Source of the DNA: JAPHTQ01 sp050302275
Lineage (GTDB): Bacteria; Pseudomonadota; Gammaproteobacteria; Thiohalomonadales; Thiohalomonadaceae
Direction: 5' to 3'
DNA length: 64,000 nt
Assembly: GCA_050302275.1 (NCBI GenBank)
Contig: JBNLAT010000013.1
Coordinates: forward strand, 5,135 to 69,134
The translations under genes and the position numbers were made by a program. The notes beneath the pieces are model-generated. The model searched no databases. It saw only the letters and a list, made by a program, of their open reading frames with translations, and was not told the origin of the DNA. Of this stretch, positions 1 through 5,759 are shown one piece after another (the stretch's first letter is position 1; each line of letters opens with the position of its first letter).

Positions 1-158
1 TCCAGTACCGTTTTGAGACTTTCCCTGTCCGCAAACAGACTGATTTTCCCGCTTGCATCACCACCTGCTTCGGAGACGGTCTCTGGGCATTCTTTGGTTT
101 GGCATGCTGTTAAAAGAATCACGCATGCATATAGAACGACCCTGGGTATGTTATTCAT
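1..158 (-). CDS. Lipoprotein, partial (C-terminus beyond window edge)
   Basis: The gene begins at the ATG at 156-158 and runs off the left edge, so only about 52 residues are visible. The N-terminus MNNIPRVVLYACVILLTAC is a short charged start, a hydrophobic stretch and a lipobox (LTAC), which predicts an outer-membrane or periplasmic lipoprotein. It starts 6 nt after the stop of the lipoprotein gene at 165-650 on the same strand, so the two are probably co-transcribed. The visible mature part (acidic, Ser/Gly-rich) matches no family I recognise. Confidence 0.6.
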   Translation of the reverse strand, partial: MNNIPRVVLYACVILLTACQTKECPETVSEAGGDASGKISLFADRESLKTVL

Positions 159-164
159 CTGTTT

Positions 165-650
165 TCAAATAGCATACAGTGAAATAAGAATATAACCGCC
201 ACTCAACGGGGTAATACTGCCATTAACATAAGGCGAAAGCTCTGCACTGGTAAACAAATCCGCCTTGAGTGGCATAATTCCTGACAACTCATACATATCA
301 CCCACGGACTGCTTCTGAATGTTTGTCTTGGCACTATCCGGCAACCACGTATCGTAAAATTCCGCGTTTATTCTATCGTTTGATTTACTGTCAAATTCAG
401 GACTATTCGCCAGAATAGCTGCCTTATCTGTAGCTGAAAACTCCAGCAATGCTCGCAAACTACCCGTATTCCTTTCACTGGACTCATCAACTTGCCATTT
501 GACAGAAATCGGTTGCTTCGGCAGAGAAATTAACTTGGGTAATATACCCATCTCTTCATGAACGATTATATTCATCGGTTCTGTTGTCGAGACGACGCTA
601 TCACAACCCGACAAGATTAAAAGAACGAAAACAAGATACTTGTGCGGCAT
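165..650 (-). CDS. Small lipoprotein of unknown function
   Basis: A 161-residue protein with an N-terminal lipoprotein signal (MPHKYLVFVLLILSGC, lipobox LSGC, Cys16), so it should be lipidated and face the periplasm or outer surface. No enzymatic motif was found. The middle (LRALLEFSATDKAAI and EFYDTWLP) looks like a compact soluble fold. It is followed within 6 nt by a second lipoprotein gene, making a two-gene unit at the edge of the AT-rich accessory region. Neighbouring Tae4/Tai4 genes suggest it could belong to an interbacterial competition or cell-envelope cargo block, but that is inference from position only. Confidence 0.65.
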   Translation of the reverse strand: MPHKYLVFVLLILSGCDSVVSTTEPMNIIVHEEMGILPKLISLPKQPISVKWQVDESSERNTGSLRALLEFSATDKAAILANSPEFDSKSNDRINAEFYDTWLPDSAKTNIQKQSVGDMYELSGIMPLKADLFTSAELSPYVNGSITPLSGGYILISLYAI

Positions 651-831
651 AATCTATATCCTGCTTGTACTGGCACGGTTATTTTCATATGAGATTAGAT
701 GGTTCAAGCTCATCAGTATGAAAAATGTCGGGCTGATCAGTCTATATCAATCAGGCTTTCTTCTTATAGCTATCACTCTGCATGAGTGAAATTAAAACCC
801 TAATTAATCGAGCCACTTTTATTTTCTTTCT

Positions 832-1245
832 TCAATCCACATAAAAATCTTCAAGTTTATGGATGGACTTTTTCACCGCAGCACGGACAGATGGCGCATT
901 GAGAATATCAACGCAATAAGCAATTGGTAGCGCCATTTCACGTTCGGGACTAGTTTCATCAGGGATTATAACCATGTCACCCTTTGAAACCTCCGTATTC
1001 ACTACTGTTGCAACAGCAGTCAAATCATCCAATTCACCCTTAAATCTCTGGATAATAGCAGCCGCCCAACCATCGCCTTGATCTTTCAGGAAAGGCTGTT
1101 GTTGATAGGTCAGACAACTGGCAATTGCGTAAGCTTCTACATCCCGCTTAGCCGCCTCATGTCCTCGTAGGGCCGCTGTTTGTTCCGCAGCACATGCATT
1201 CAACGTCACAAAAGCAAAGGAACAGAAAAAAAGTTTGATATACAT
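832..1245 (-). CDS. tai4: Tai4-family immunity protein for a type VI amidase effector
   Basis: Predicted periplasmic immunity protein of 137 residues. An upstream in-frame start at 1458 would give 208 residues but overlaps the effector gene. The internal ATG at 1245 begins a clean export signal (MYIKLFFCSFAFVTLNACA, lipobox-like NAC), so that start is chosen. The mature protein is helical with two well-separated cysteines (SCLTY and AYCVDI), as in Tai4 proteins, which bind Tae4 in the periplasm and block its active site. It begins 10 nt after the effector stop, the usual effector-immunity coupling. The family call depends strongly on the adjacent Tae4; the sequence alone would be weaker. Confidence 0.72.
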   Translation of the reverse strand: MYIKLFFCSFAFVTLNACAAEQTAALRGHEAAKRDVEAYAIASCLTYQQQPFLKDQGDGWAAAIIQRFKGELDDLTAVATVVNTEVSKGDMVIIPDETSPEREMALPIAYCVDILNAPSVRAAVKKSIHKLEDFYVD

Positions 1246-1255
1246 TTTCTTATGA

Positions 1256-1774
1256 CTACGATAATTGCCAAAATTCTGCACGTGACGTACGAACACTTGG
1301 CCTGAGTGAACTAACGAACGTAGAATAATCGTCATGAGCGGGCTCCCTATAATTTGCTCCATTCCATAAGGCAATATGCCCAGTTGCATTTGACCAATTA
1401 ACGGAAAAAGCAATAATCCCTTTTTTTCCACGGAATTCACTATCAAAGGGCGAATCACTATCTATCTGTGGTTCACCCAAAGTATGGAGTAAGTATTCAC
1501 GGAAGTCTGCAACACCATAAATTATTTGTGAATGATCAGCAGCAGAGATGGAGCGCACATTCATAGCCTGCGCAACAGCACGACTTATTGGGGCCCCACC
1601 CTTATTGAATGCCACACTCAGTCTACTAGCGCACGTATTACCTTTAGGCCCAAAACCTGGAACATTGATATTTTTTGCGACAGTCCCACCCAACATCTCG
1701 TAAAGATCTTTAAGTGTTGGGTACATAGTATGGTCAGGGAAAGCATTCCAGAGGTTAATTAGCTTCGGTTTCAA
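1256..1774 (-). CDS. tae4: Tae4-family type VI secretion amidase effector
   Basis: A 172-residue protein with the features of Tae4, the DL-endopeptidase effectors that type VI secretion delivers to a rival's periplasm to cut peptidoglycan stem peptides. The catalytic cysteine is Cys48 in GNTCASRLSVAFN and the catalytic histidine is His133 in TGHIALWNG. Asp148/149 may be the third residue. There is no signal peptide, as expected for a T6SS-injected toxin. The start is a TTG preceded by GGGAGA at good spacing. It is directly followed by its probable immunity gene. No Hcp, VgrG, PAAR or other T6SS gene is in the window, so this is an orphan cargo pair whose apparatus must lie elsewhere. Confidence 0.85.
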   Translation of the reverse strand: MKPKLINLWNAFPDHTMYPTLKDLYEMLGGTVAKNINVPGFGPKGNTCASRLSVAFNKGGAPISRAVAQAMNVRSISAADHSQIIYGVADFREYLLHTLGEPQIDSDSPFDSEFRGKKGIIAFSVNWSNATGHIALWNGANYREPAHDDYSTFVSSLRPSVRTSRAEFWQLS

Positions 1775-1843
1775 AGTTATATCTCCCTATATATTAGTTT
1801 TACAACCAACCGTATTAGCTGAGTCCAATTTAGACATGATACT

Positions 1844-1870
1844 AGCACAGATATTGGGGATACCTGTGCT
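1844..1870. other. Hairpin in the intergenic region before tae4
   Basis: Arms AGCACAG and CTGTGCT enclose a second short TAT/ATA pairing and a G-rich loop. It lies between the 59-codon ORF at 1910-2089 and tae4, both on the minus strand. It has no following T-run on either strand, so it is not a clear intrinsic terminator. It could be an operator or a leader structure of the tae4-tai4 transcript. Confidence 0.4.
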
Positions 1871-1909
1871 CCGAAATTTTACAACTGTGTCAATAACCTA
1901 TCAGCTGAC

Positions 1910-2089
1910 TCAATTCCCATTCTGAAAAGAGAGCGCGACAAGTAAATGCTTCCTGCGGGCAAGACACTGCTCCAGTAGATCGACCGCCCAGAGTGTCTCC
2001 GCATCGGTTGTGTCTCGCCATCGACAAATCAGATCCTCGATTTCGGCAATCTCCCTTCGTAACTCCTGTATCTGCTTATCCCTGCCCAT
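1910..2089 (-). CDS. Small helical protein, unknown
   Basis: A 59-residue, highly charged protein predicted to be almost entirely helical (DKQIQELRREIAEIEDLICRW, then LLEQCLARRKHLLVAL). An earlier start at 2113 is possible, but the ATG at 2089 has a consensus AGGAGG 5 nt upstream and decides the start. It is divergent from the Xre-type regulator at 2193, and the paired operators lie between the two genes, so that regulator probably controls it. No family is recognised; a coiled-coil partner or antitoxin-like role is possible but unsupported. Confidence 0.6.
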   Translation of the reverse strand: MGRDKQIQELRREIAEIEDLICRWRDTTDAETLWAVDLLEQCLARRKHLLVALSFQNGN

Positions 2090-2114
2090 AGCAGCCTCCT
2101 TCCGCCAACCCAAG

Positions 2115-2131
2115 ACTAAGGATTCCTTAGT
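2115..2131. promoter_or_regulatory. Perfect 17-bp palindromic operator (site 1)
   Basis: ACTAAGGA-T-TCCTTAGT is an odd-centred perfect inverted repeat with 8-bp arms, in the divergent intergenic region between the 59-codon ORF and the Xre-type regulator. Phage-repressor-like HTH proteins commonly bind such sites, so autoregulation by the adjacent regulator is the natural reading. Confidence 0.65.
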
Positions 2132-2148
2132 ATCCAGATGGCGAAAAT

Positions 2149-2165
2149 ACTAAGAAACTCTTAAC
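2149..2165. promoter_or_regulatory. Degenerate second copy of the 17-bp operator (site 2)
   Basis: ACTAAGAAACTCTTAAC keeps the left half-site ACTAAG exactly and most of the right half of the perfect palindrome at 2115-2131. The start-to-start distance is 34 bp, about three helical turns, which places the two sites on the same face of the DNA and would suit cooperative repressor binding. Confidence 0.5.
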
Positions 2166-2192
2166 AGGTCAACACCGCTACTCGGAGAAGTA

Positions 2193-2492
2193 ATGTCTCA
2201 TACCCCTATACCAACGCGCCTGAGGGAAGCCAGGGATGAAAGCGGGCTATCTCAGAGGGAGCTTGGAGTAAAGGCAGGTATTGATCCATCCTCGGCCAGC
2301 CCGAGGATCAATCAATATGAGACAGGAAAACATACGCCCGACTACACCACACTGGCACAACTCGCCAAAGTACTGAAAAAGCCAGTACCCTACTTCTACT
2401 GCGAAGATGAACGCCTTGCACGACTCATCCTCGCCTACGACAAACTTTCCGCCAAAGCTAAAAACCAACTACTGGCTCAACTGGGGCCGTAG
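2193..2492 (+). CDS. Xre/Cro-CI family helix-turn-helix regulator
   Basis: A 99-residue DNA-binding protein. Residues about 8-65 form an HTH_3 domain (RLREARDESGLSQRELGVKAG, then a recognition helix region ending in YETGKHTPD, then LAQLAKVLKKPVPYF). The remaining 30 residues are a helical tail that may serve dimerisation. A good ribosome-binding site (GGAG) precedes the ATG. It is divergent from the small gene at 1910-2089 and sits beside two related palindromes, so it is likely a local autorepressor. AT-rich accessory context suggests it arrived with the neighbouring genes. Confidence 0.85.
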   Translation: MSHTPIPTRLREARDESGLSQRELGVKAGIDPSSASPRINQYETGKHTPDYTTLAQLAKVLKKPVPYFYCEDERLARLILAYDKLSAKAKNQLLAQLGP

Positions 2493-2620
2493 CACTCCAG
2501 CAATACTCAGCCCCCCGCTCGACTGTAACAAATGTTCCAGACATGGCGAGTGTCTGTGTGCCAAATTGCCTCCATGCGGCAATCGGGCCGTTCCTGAAAT
2601 GCACACAAGGAGAACACACT

Positions 2621-2827
2621 ATGTCAGTCGAACGTATCACCTTCGCCATTGTCGGCATCCTTATTATGGCTACCGTTGGCGCCTATCTTGCCACCCAGAT
2701 CGAATACTTCCTCTATGGCACCGCCTTTGTCGGACTCATGGTATTCCAGGCGGCCTTCACAGGATTCTGCCCTGTACCCATGATCCTGAAAATGATGGGG
2801 GTGCGTACGAGCACTGTGTTTGGATGA
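2621..2827 (+). CDS. DUF2892 (YgaP-type) small inner-membrane protein
   Basis: A 68-residue protein with two hydrophobic segments (ITFAIVGILIMATVGAYLA and FLYGTAFVGLMVFQAAF) and the family's conserved GFCPVPMILKMMGV ending. DUF2892 proteins are small membrane hairpins often linked to rhodanese or sulfur metabolism, with no firm biochemical role. A longer ORF starts at 2543, but AGGAG lies just before the ATG at 2621 and the upstream residues do not fit the family, so the short start is chosen. It lies about 130 nt after the Xre-type gene. Confidence 0.78.
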   Translation: MSVERITFAIVGILIMATVGAYLATQIEYFLYGTAFVGLMVFQAAFTGFCPVPMILKMMGVRTSTVFG

Positions 2828-2834
2828 GGAACAA

Positions 2835-2883
2835 AAAAGGTCAGGCTCGACTGAATTCACATATCAATCGAGTCTGACCTTTT
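2835..2883. repeat. Long imperfect inverted repeat, REP-like, probable bidirectional terminator
   Basis: Twenty-base arms beginning AAAAGGTCAG and ending CTGACCTTTT pair with only two imperfect positions around a 9-nt loop. It lies between the convergent DUF2892 and deaminase genes and carries A/T runs at both edges, so it can act as an intrinsic terminator on either strand. The AGGTCAG...CTGACCT motif resembles dispersed intergenic palindromes mobilised by RAYT-type transposases; that link is from memory and not tested. Confidence 0.6.
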
Positions 2884-2902
2884 GGTTCCGCAATTTTGTT
2901 AG

Positions 2903-2925
2903 TTAAAGGGCTCTAACCCCTTTAA
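2903..2925 (-). repeat. Palindromic repeat, copy A (left flank of deaminase module)
   Basis: TTAAAGGG and CCCTTTAA arms around a 7-nt spacer. Read on the minus strand it matches the sequence at 5167-5188 at about 19 of 23 positions, with the core AAGGGG-T-[CT]-AGAGCCCTTT. The two copies are inverted relative to each other and bracket the AvcD-type gene and its upstream ORF. Confidence 0.5.
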
Positions 2926-2943
2926 TTATGACCCCACTAATTA

Positions 2944-4578
2944 TCAACCTGAAAGGTCATCCTCTGTTACGCTCATAGTGTCATGCAAGTGACGAACCAC
3001 CTTACTTTCCATATCGATGTATCCATCTAATAACTGTGGTACAACTTTAGATGCATCCCTTGGTATAACCGGTATCGCTTTCCCATCAGAATCCTTTCTT
3101 TCCTTATGATAAGAGAAAAGATTCATATATTGTCTTGGTGCAACACCATGAAAGTGAACAAAATCAACTTTAGTACTTTCAGAGTCATTTCTTGCTATTG
3201 GAAAGTCAAAATTTATAGCATCCCCATGGAGTTCTCTTGCCAAGCTTTTTTCATATGGTTCAATATAGATAACTTTAGATATACCAGCAGCGACTATATG
3301 GCGTGCGCAATTATGACAGGGGAACGTAGTCGTAAACAAAGTAGAACCTTTCAAAGGTACTCCCCCAAGCCTTGAAGCTGAAACAATCGCATCCATTTCT
3401 GCATGGACAGACCTAGAGAACTCGATCAGTGCAGAAAGCCGAGTATTCTCGTATATGTTCCTACTTATATTTTTCTTGGCGTCTTCGAAGACATTTAATT
3501 CGACTGGCACGCTAATACTTTCATGAAGTACCGACCGAATTGTATCAAGTTCAGAATTGACTATATTACCAATCTGGTTATGTAGGTCGATTTTATATTT
3601 ATCGCTTGCACATCTATCAAGATTGTAACAACGCCCATCATCATCCCCATCATGTGATGTATATAAACCACCACCAGCTTTGGGCGCATCATTTCTGCCT
3701 GTAACAATAATATTACCATCATCATCCAAAATAGCGGCGCCAACTTGCCTAGATAAACATGCGGATTTTAGCCCAGCCGAGAATGCTGAATACATGCCAT
3801 ACTCATCTATTGTGGGTGTTAGCCCGCCAACACCATGCACTAATTTGATGAAGCGTAGAACTTGGTTTTCTATTTCTCTGTTATAAATCCCACGAACAAA
3901 GTAATCCGATAGCTTTAATGTCTTTTCTAATTGCTGCCCATGCTTTTCATGCTCGTTTTTATCTCTCTCCATGAGCCTATCGGCTTCGGTTGCATTTACA
4001 CCATTAGTCTTTAACTTCTCCTTTCTTTCATAATAACTACTCAAACACCCTACCAAAAAGAAAATATCTCCATACACTTTACGTAACAGCTCAACCTCTG
4101 CTGGATGTTTTAGCTGATCGATAACATATGCAGTTCTTTGTGGCACAACATCCTTAACGCTGTCTTTACCTGAACTTTTGTTCGAATTAGTTCGAAATAC
4201 TGCAATTTTCATAATTGCAGCTTCTGCCAATATATCGTGTTCATGTTCGTTGCGTAACTTATTCCCCCAGTCTTGCAATAAACTATATCGATTATATTCT
4301 TGCTCTTTGGAAGTATCTCGCCAGATAGATAGCTCTTGTTTCTTTATTAGTGACGAAATAATTTTACTAATTTTAATCGGGACAACATTTGTGTATCCTG
4401 CATTTTTCAATTGTGCAGTCATTATTTTTATTGTTTCAGGTACGGCACTACCAACGGGACCGGCTAACGCTACTACCAACTCTTTGGATTCTCTACGCTC
4501 CAAGATTTTTCTTATTTCTTCTTTTTTTCCCTTTTCTTTCTTTTTACTAGGCGATACTGCTGCTAACTTTTCGCTCAT
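2944..4578 (-). CDS. avcD: AvcD-type anti-phage deoxycytidylate (dCTP/dCMP) deaminase
   Basis: A 544-residue two-part protein. The first half carries a P-loop-like element at about 38-49 (ALAGPVGSAVPE, without the usual GK[ST]) followed by a helical nucleotide-kinase-like region. The second half is a zinc-dependent cytidine/deoxycytidylate deaminase: HAE at 392-394 and PCHNC at 420-424 supply the zinc ligands and catalytic glutamate, with extra cysteines at 317 and 323. This is the architecture and size of AvcD/DCD phage-defence proteins, which deaminate deoxycytidine nucleotides during infection and starve phage replication. The ATG at 4578 is chosen over a TTG 15 nt upstream because GAGAGGG precedes it. 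Upstream lie a small ORF and a strong hairpin that may correspond to the regulatory element of AvcI-AvcD systems. The AT-rich sequence suggests horizontal acquisition. Confidence 0.88.
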   Translation of the reverse strand: MSEKLAAVSPSKKKEKGKKEEIRKILERRESKELVVALAGPVGSAVPETIKIMTAQLKNAGYTNVVPIKISKIISSLIKKQELSIWRDTSKEQEYNRYSLLQDWGNKLRNEHEHDILAEAAIMKIAVFRTNSNKSSGKDSVKDVVPQRTAYVIDQLKHPAEVELLRKVYGDIFFLVGCLSSYYERKEKLKTNGVNATEADRLMERDKNEHEKHGQQLEKTLKLSDYFVRGIYNREIENQVLRFIKLVHGVGGLTPTIDEYGMYSAFSAGLKSACLSRQVGAAILDDDGNIIVTGRNDAPKAGGGLYTSHDGDDDGRCYNLDRCASDKYKIDLHNQIGNIVNSELDTIRSVLHESISVPVELNVFEDAKKNISRNIYENTRLSALIEFSRSVHAEMDAIVSASRLGGVPLKGSTLFTTTFPCHNCARHIVAAGISKVIYIEPYEKSLARELHGDAINFDFPIARNDSESTKVDFVHFHGVAPRQYMNLFSYHKERKDSDGKAIPVIPRDASKVVPQLLDGYIDMESKVVRHLHDTMSVTEDDLSG

Positions 4579-4633
4579 AGAAATCCCTCTCAATTAAGAG
4601 CCTAAATCTAATCAAATGGAAGAAGTAAGAATG

Positions 4634-4661
4634 AATATGGGTGTTCTGCAACACCCATATT
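4634..4661 (-). ncRNA. Strong hairpin between small ORF and avcD; possible end of an AvcI-like regulatory RNA
   Basis: AATATGGGTGTT and AACACCCATATT form a perfect 12-bp stem with a 4-nt loop. In the direction of avcD transcription it is followed by a pyrimidine-rich run (CATTCTTACTTCTTCC), so it could be an attenuator or terminator that ends a short upstream RNA. In Vibrio AvcID systems the inhibitor AvcI is a small RNA encoded just upstream of avcD. Position fits; sequence homology to AvcI could not be judged. Confidence 0.45.
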
Positions 4662-4685
4662 CCGCAAAGAGCTGATAAAAATCAA

Positions 4686-4877
4686 TCAGTCCCAATTAAG
4701 AGTATCCGCATGCTCTAAAAGAATACGTAAAGCATCGGATTTAGTTGAAATATCTCTATTTTCAAACGGCAGAATTGTTGCCGTACTTACAGGGTTTTCT
4801 TTACCATGGGAAAAACTACATGAGTGTTGACCAGATTCCCTGCATGCATCAAGTATCTCAGGTTTTTTCGTCTCCAT
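4686..4877 (-). CDS. Small ORF upstream of avcD, unknown (possibly part of a regulatory RNA)
   Basis: A 63-residue ORF whose ATG at 4877 has GGAGG 5 nt upstream; an earlier in-frame ATG at 4895 lacks such a site. It begins METKKPEILDACRES and ends LLEHADTLNWD, with two cysteines and no recognised motif. It lies on the avcD strand, 107 nt upstream of that gene, with a strong hairpin in between. Two readings are open: a real small protein co-expressed with the deaminase, or coding-like content within a structured AvcI-type RNA. The excellent ribosome-binding site favours translation. Confidence 0.5.
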   Translation of the reverse strand: METKKPEILDACRESGQHSCSFSHGKENPVSTATILPFENRDISTKSDALRILLEHADTLNWD

Positions 4878-5232
4878 GACAGCCTCCAAATGCATCCTCG
4901 TGATGCCGCTAAGTCAACCACAATAAAGTATCAACATCAATACCTCTAAAGTAGAGGTTTTCTTCAAAAACAATGAGTTATAGAACGATCCTGCATTTAC
5001 TTCTAGGCACTTAGGATGATTCTAGTACTTTTGCCAGAAAAGGTCTCTTGCAGACCTAGCTCTTATGCCAAATACGGCCCCAGCCACTTTTCTATCACTT
5101 TTACATCCATCTTCTTAAGGCAGGAGTAATCTTACGTCTGTTCTTGATTAGTTTTCCCTATCGTAATTTAAGGGGTCAGAGCCCTTTTCCCACTACTGCT
5201 TCTTCAGTCAATGAGTGTGTTACTTGTCTGGG
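4878..5232. other. Gene-free AT-rich stretch with hairpin and repeat copy B
   Basis: No ORF here has a credible start and composition. It contains a 7-bp stem ACCTCTA/TAGAGGT at 4942-4958 followed on the plus strand by TTTTCTTC, and the palindromic repeat copy B at 5167-5188. The promoter for the small ORF and avcD must lie in the left part, but no clear sigma70 pair was found. Confidence 0.5.
5167..5188 (+). repeat. Palindromic repeat, copy B (right flank of deaminase module)
   Basis: TTTAAGGGG-TCAGAG-CCCTTTT, related to copy A at 2903-2925 in the opposite orientation. Together they frame a 2.3-kb segment containing avcD and its upstream ORF. Confidence 0.5.
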
Positions 5233-5709
5233 TTAATTATTTGGTGCCATTTTATTGCGCAGGCCATTACTCTCGAGATAGGCCCTGGCACCGCAATAGC
5301 GTGAACACGCACTGTATGGTTCGCTCTTAAGGTGTAATACGCCATCTTGATTAAGCTCTAGTACTACCTCACAGGTGCCCGAATCGAGCTCTCCGGGCTT
5401 CAGCAATACCAGAACACCTTTGTCTTTTATCCATTCTCCATTTCCCTGTGCATAACAGGTATGGAGGTTCGTGCCAACCAGCTCCATTTCAACCCAGAAA
5501 CTCCCGGTTGCTGTACGACTGATCGTCACGCGGTCATGGACTTCTTCAAGGCCACAATTATCATCCTTACCAGTGCAGTCAACGTTCATATCTCTGACCT
5601 GGTGAGTTTTGTCATAGACTCCATCGATGTCATCAGGCGGAGCGGCTGATACGACTGACATATTCAATAGAAGCGATATGGGCAGGATGGCAGATAATGG
5701 TCGTTTCAT
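5233..5709 (-). CDS. Secreted cysteine-containing protein, unknown
   Basis: A 158-residue protein with a Sec signal peptide (MKRPLSAILPISLLLNMSVVSAA, probable cleavage after SAA). The mature part has six cysteines (DCTGKDDNC, LHTCYA, GTCEVV, ACSRYCGARAYL), which suggests a disulfide-stabilised beta-rich periplasmic fold. No catalytic motif was recognised. It lies about 50 nt downstream of metH on the same strand and could be read through from it, but its composition is closer to the accessory block to its left. Confidence 0.65.
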   Translation of the reverse strand: MKRPLSAILPISLLLNMSVVSAAPPDDIDGVYDKTHQVRDMNVDCTGKDDNCGLEEVHDRVTISRTATGSFWVEMELVGTNLHTCYAQGNGEWIKDKGVLVLLKPGELDSGTCEVVLELNQDGVLHLKSEPYSACSRYCGARAYLESNGLRNKMAPNN

Positions 5710-5759
5710 TCTGTTGTTTATTTTTTGGTTTAGACCACCAGTTGGTGGCGTGTTATAGG

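Noticed and set aside
1246..1458. N-terminal extension of Tai4 overlapping tae4
   Set aside because: It would bury a clear signal peptide and overlap the effector by about 200 nt; the internal ATG fits better.
2407..2877. Plus-strand ORF overlapping the end of the Xre-type gene and the DUF2892 gene
   Set aside because: His/Arg/Pro-rich translation without a ribosome-binding site; it reads through two better genes in another frame.
4942..4958. Intrinsic terminator on the plus strand
   Set aside because: The 7-bp stem is AT-rich and no plus-strand gene precedes it, so it is noted only as part of the gene-free stretch.
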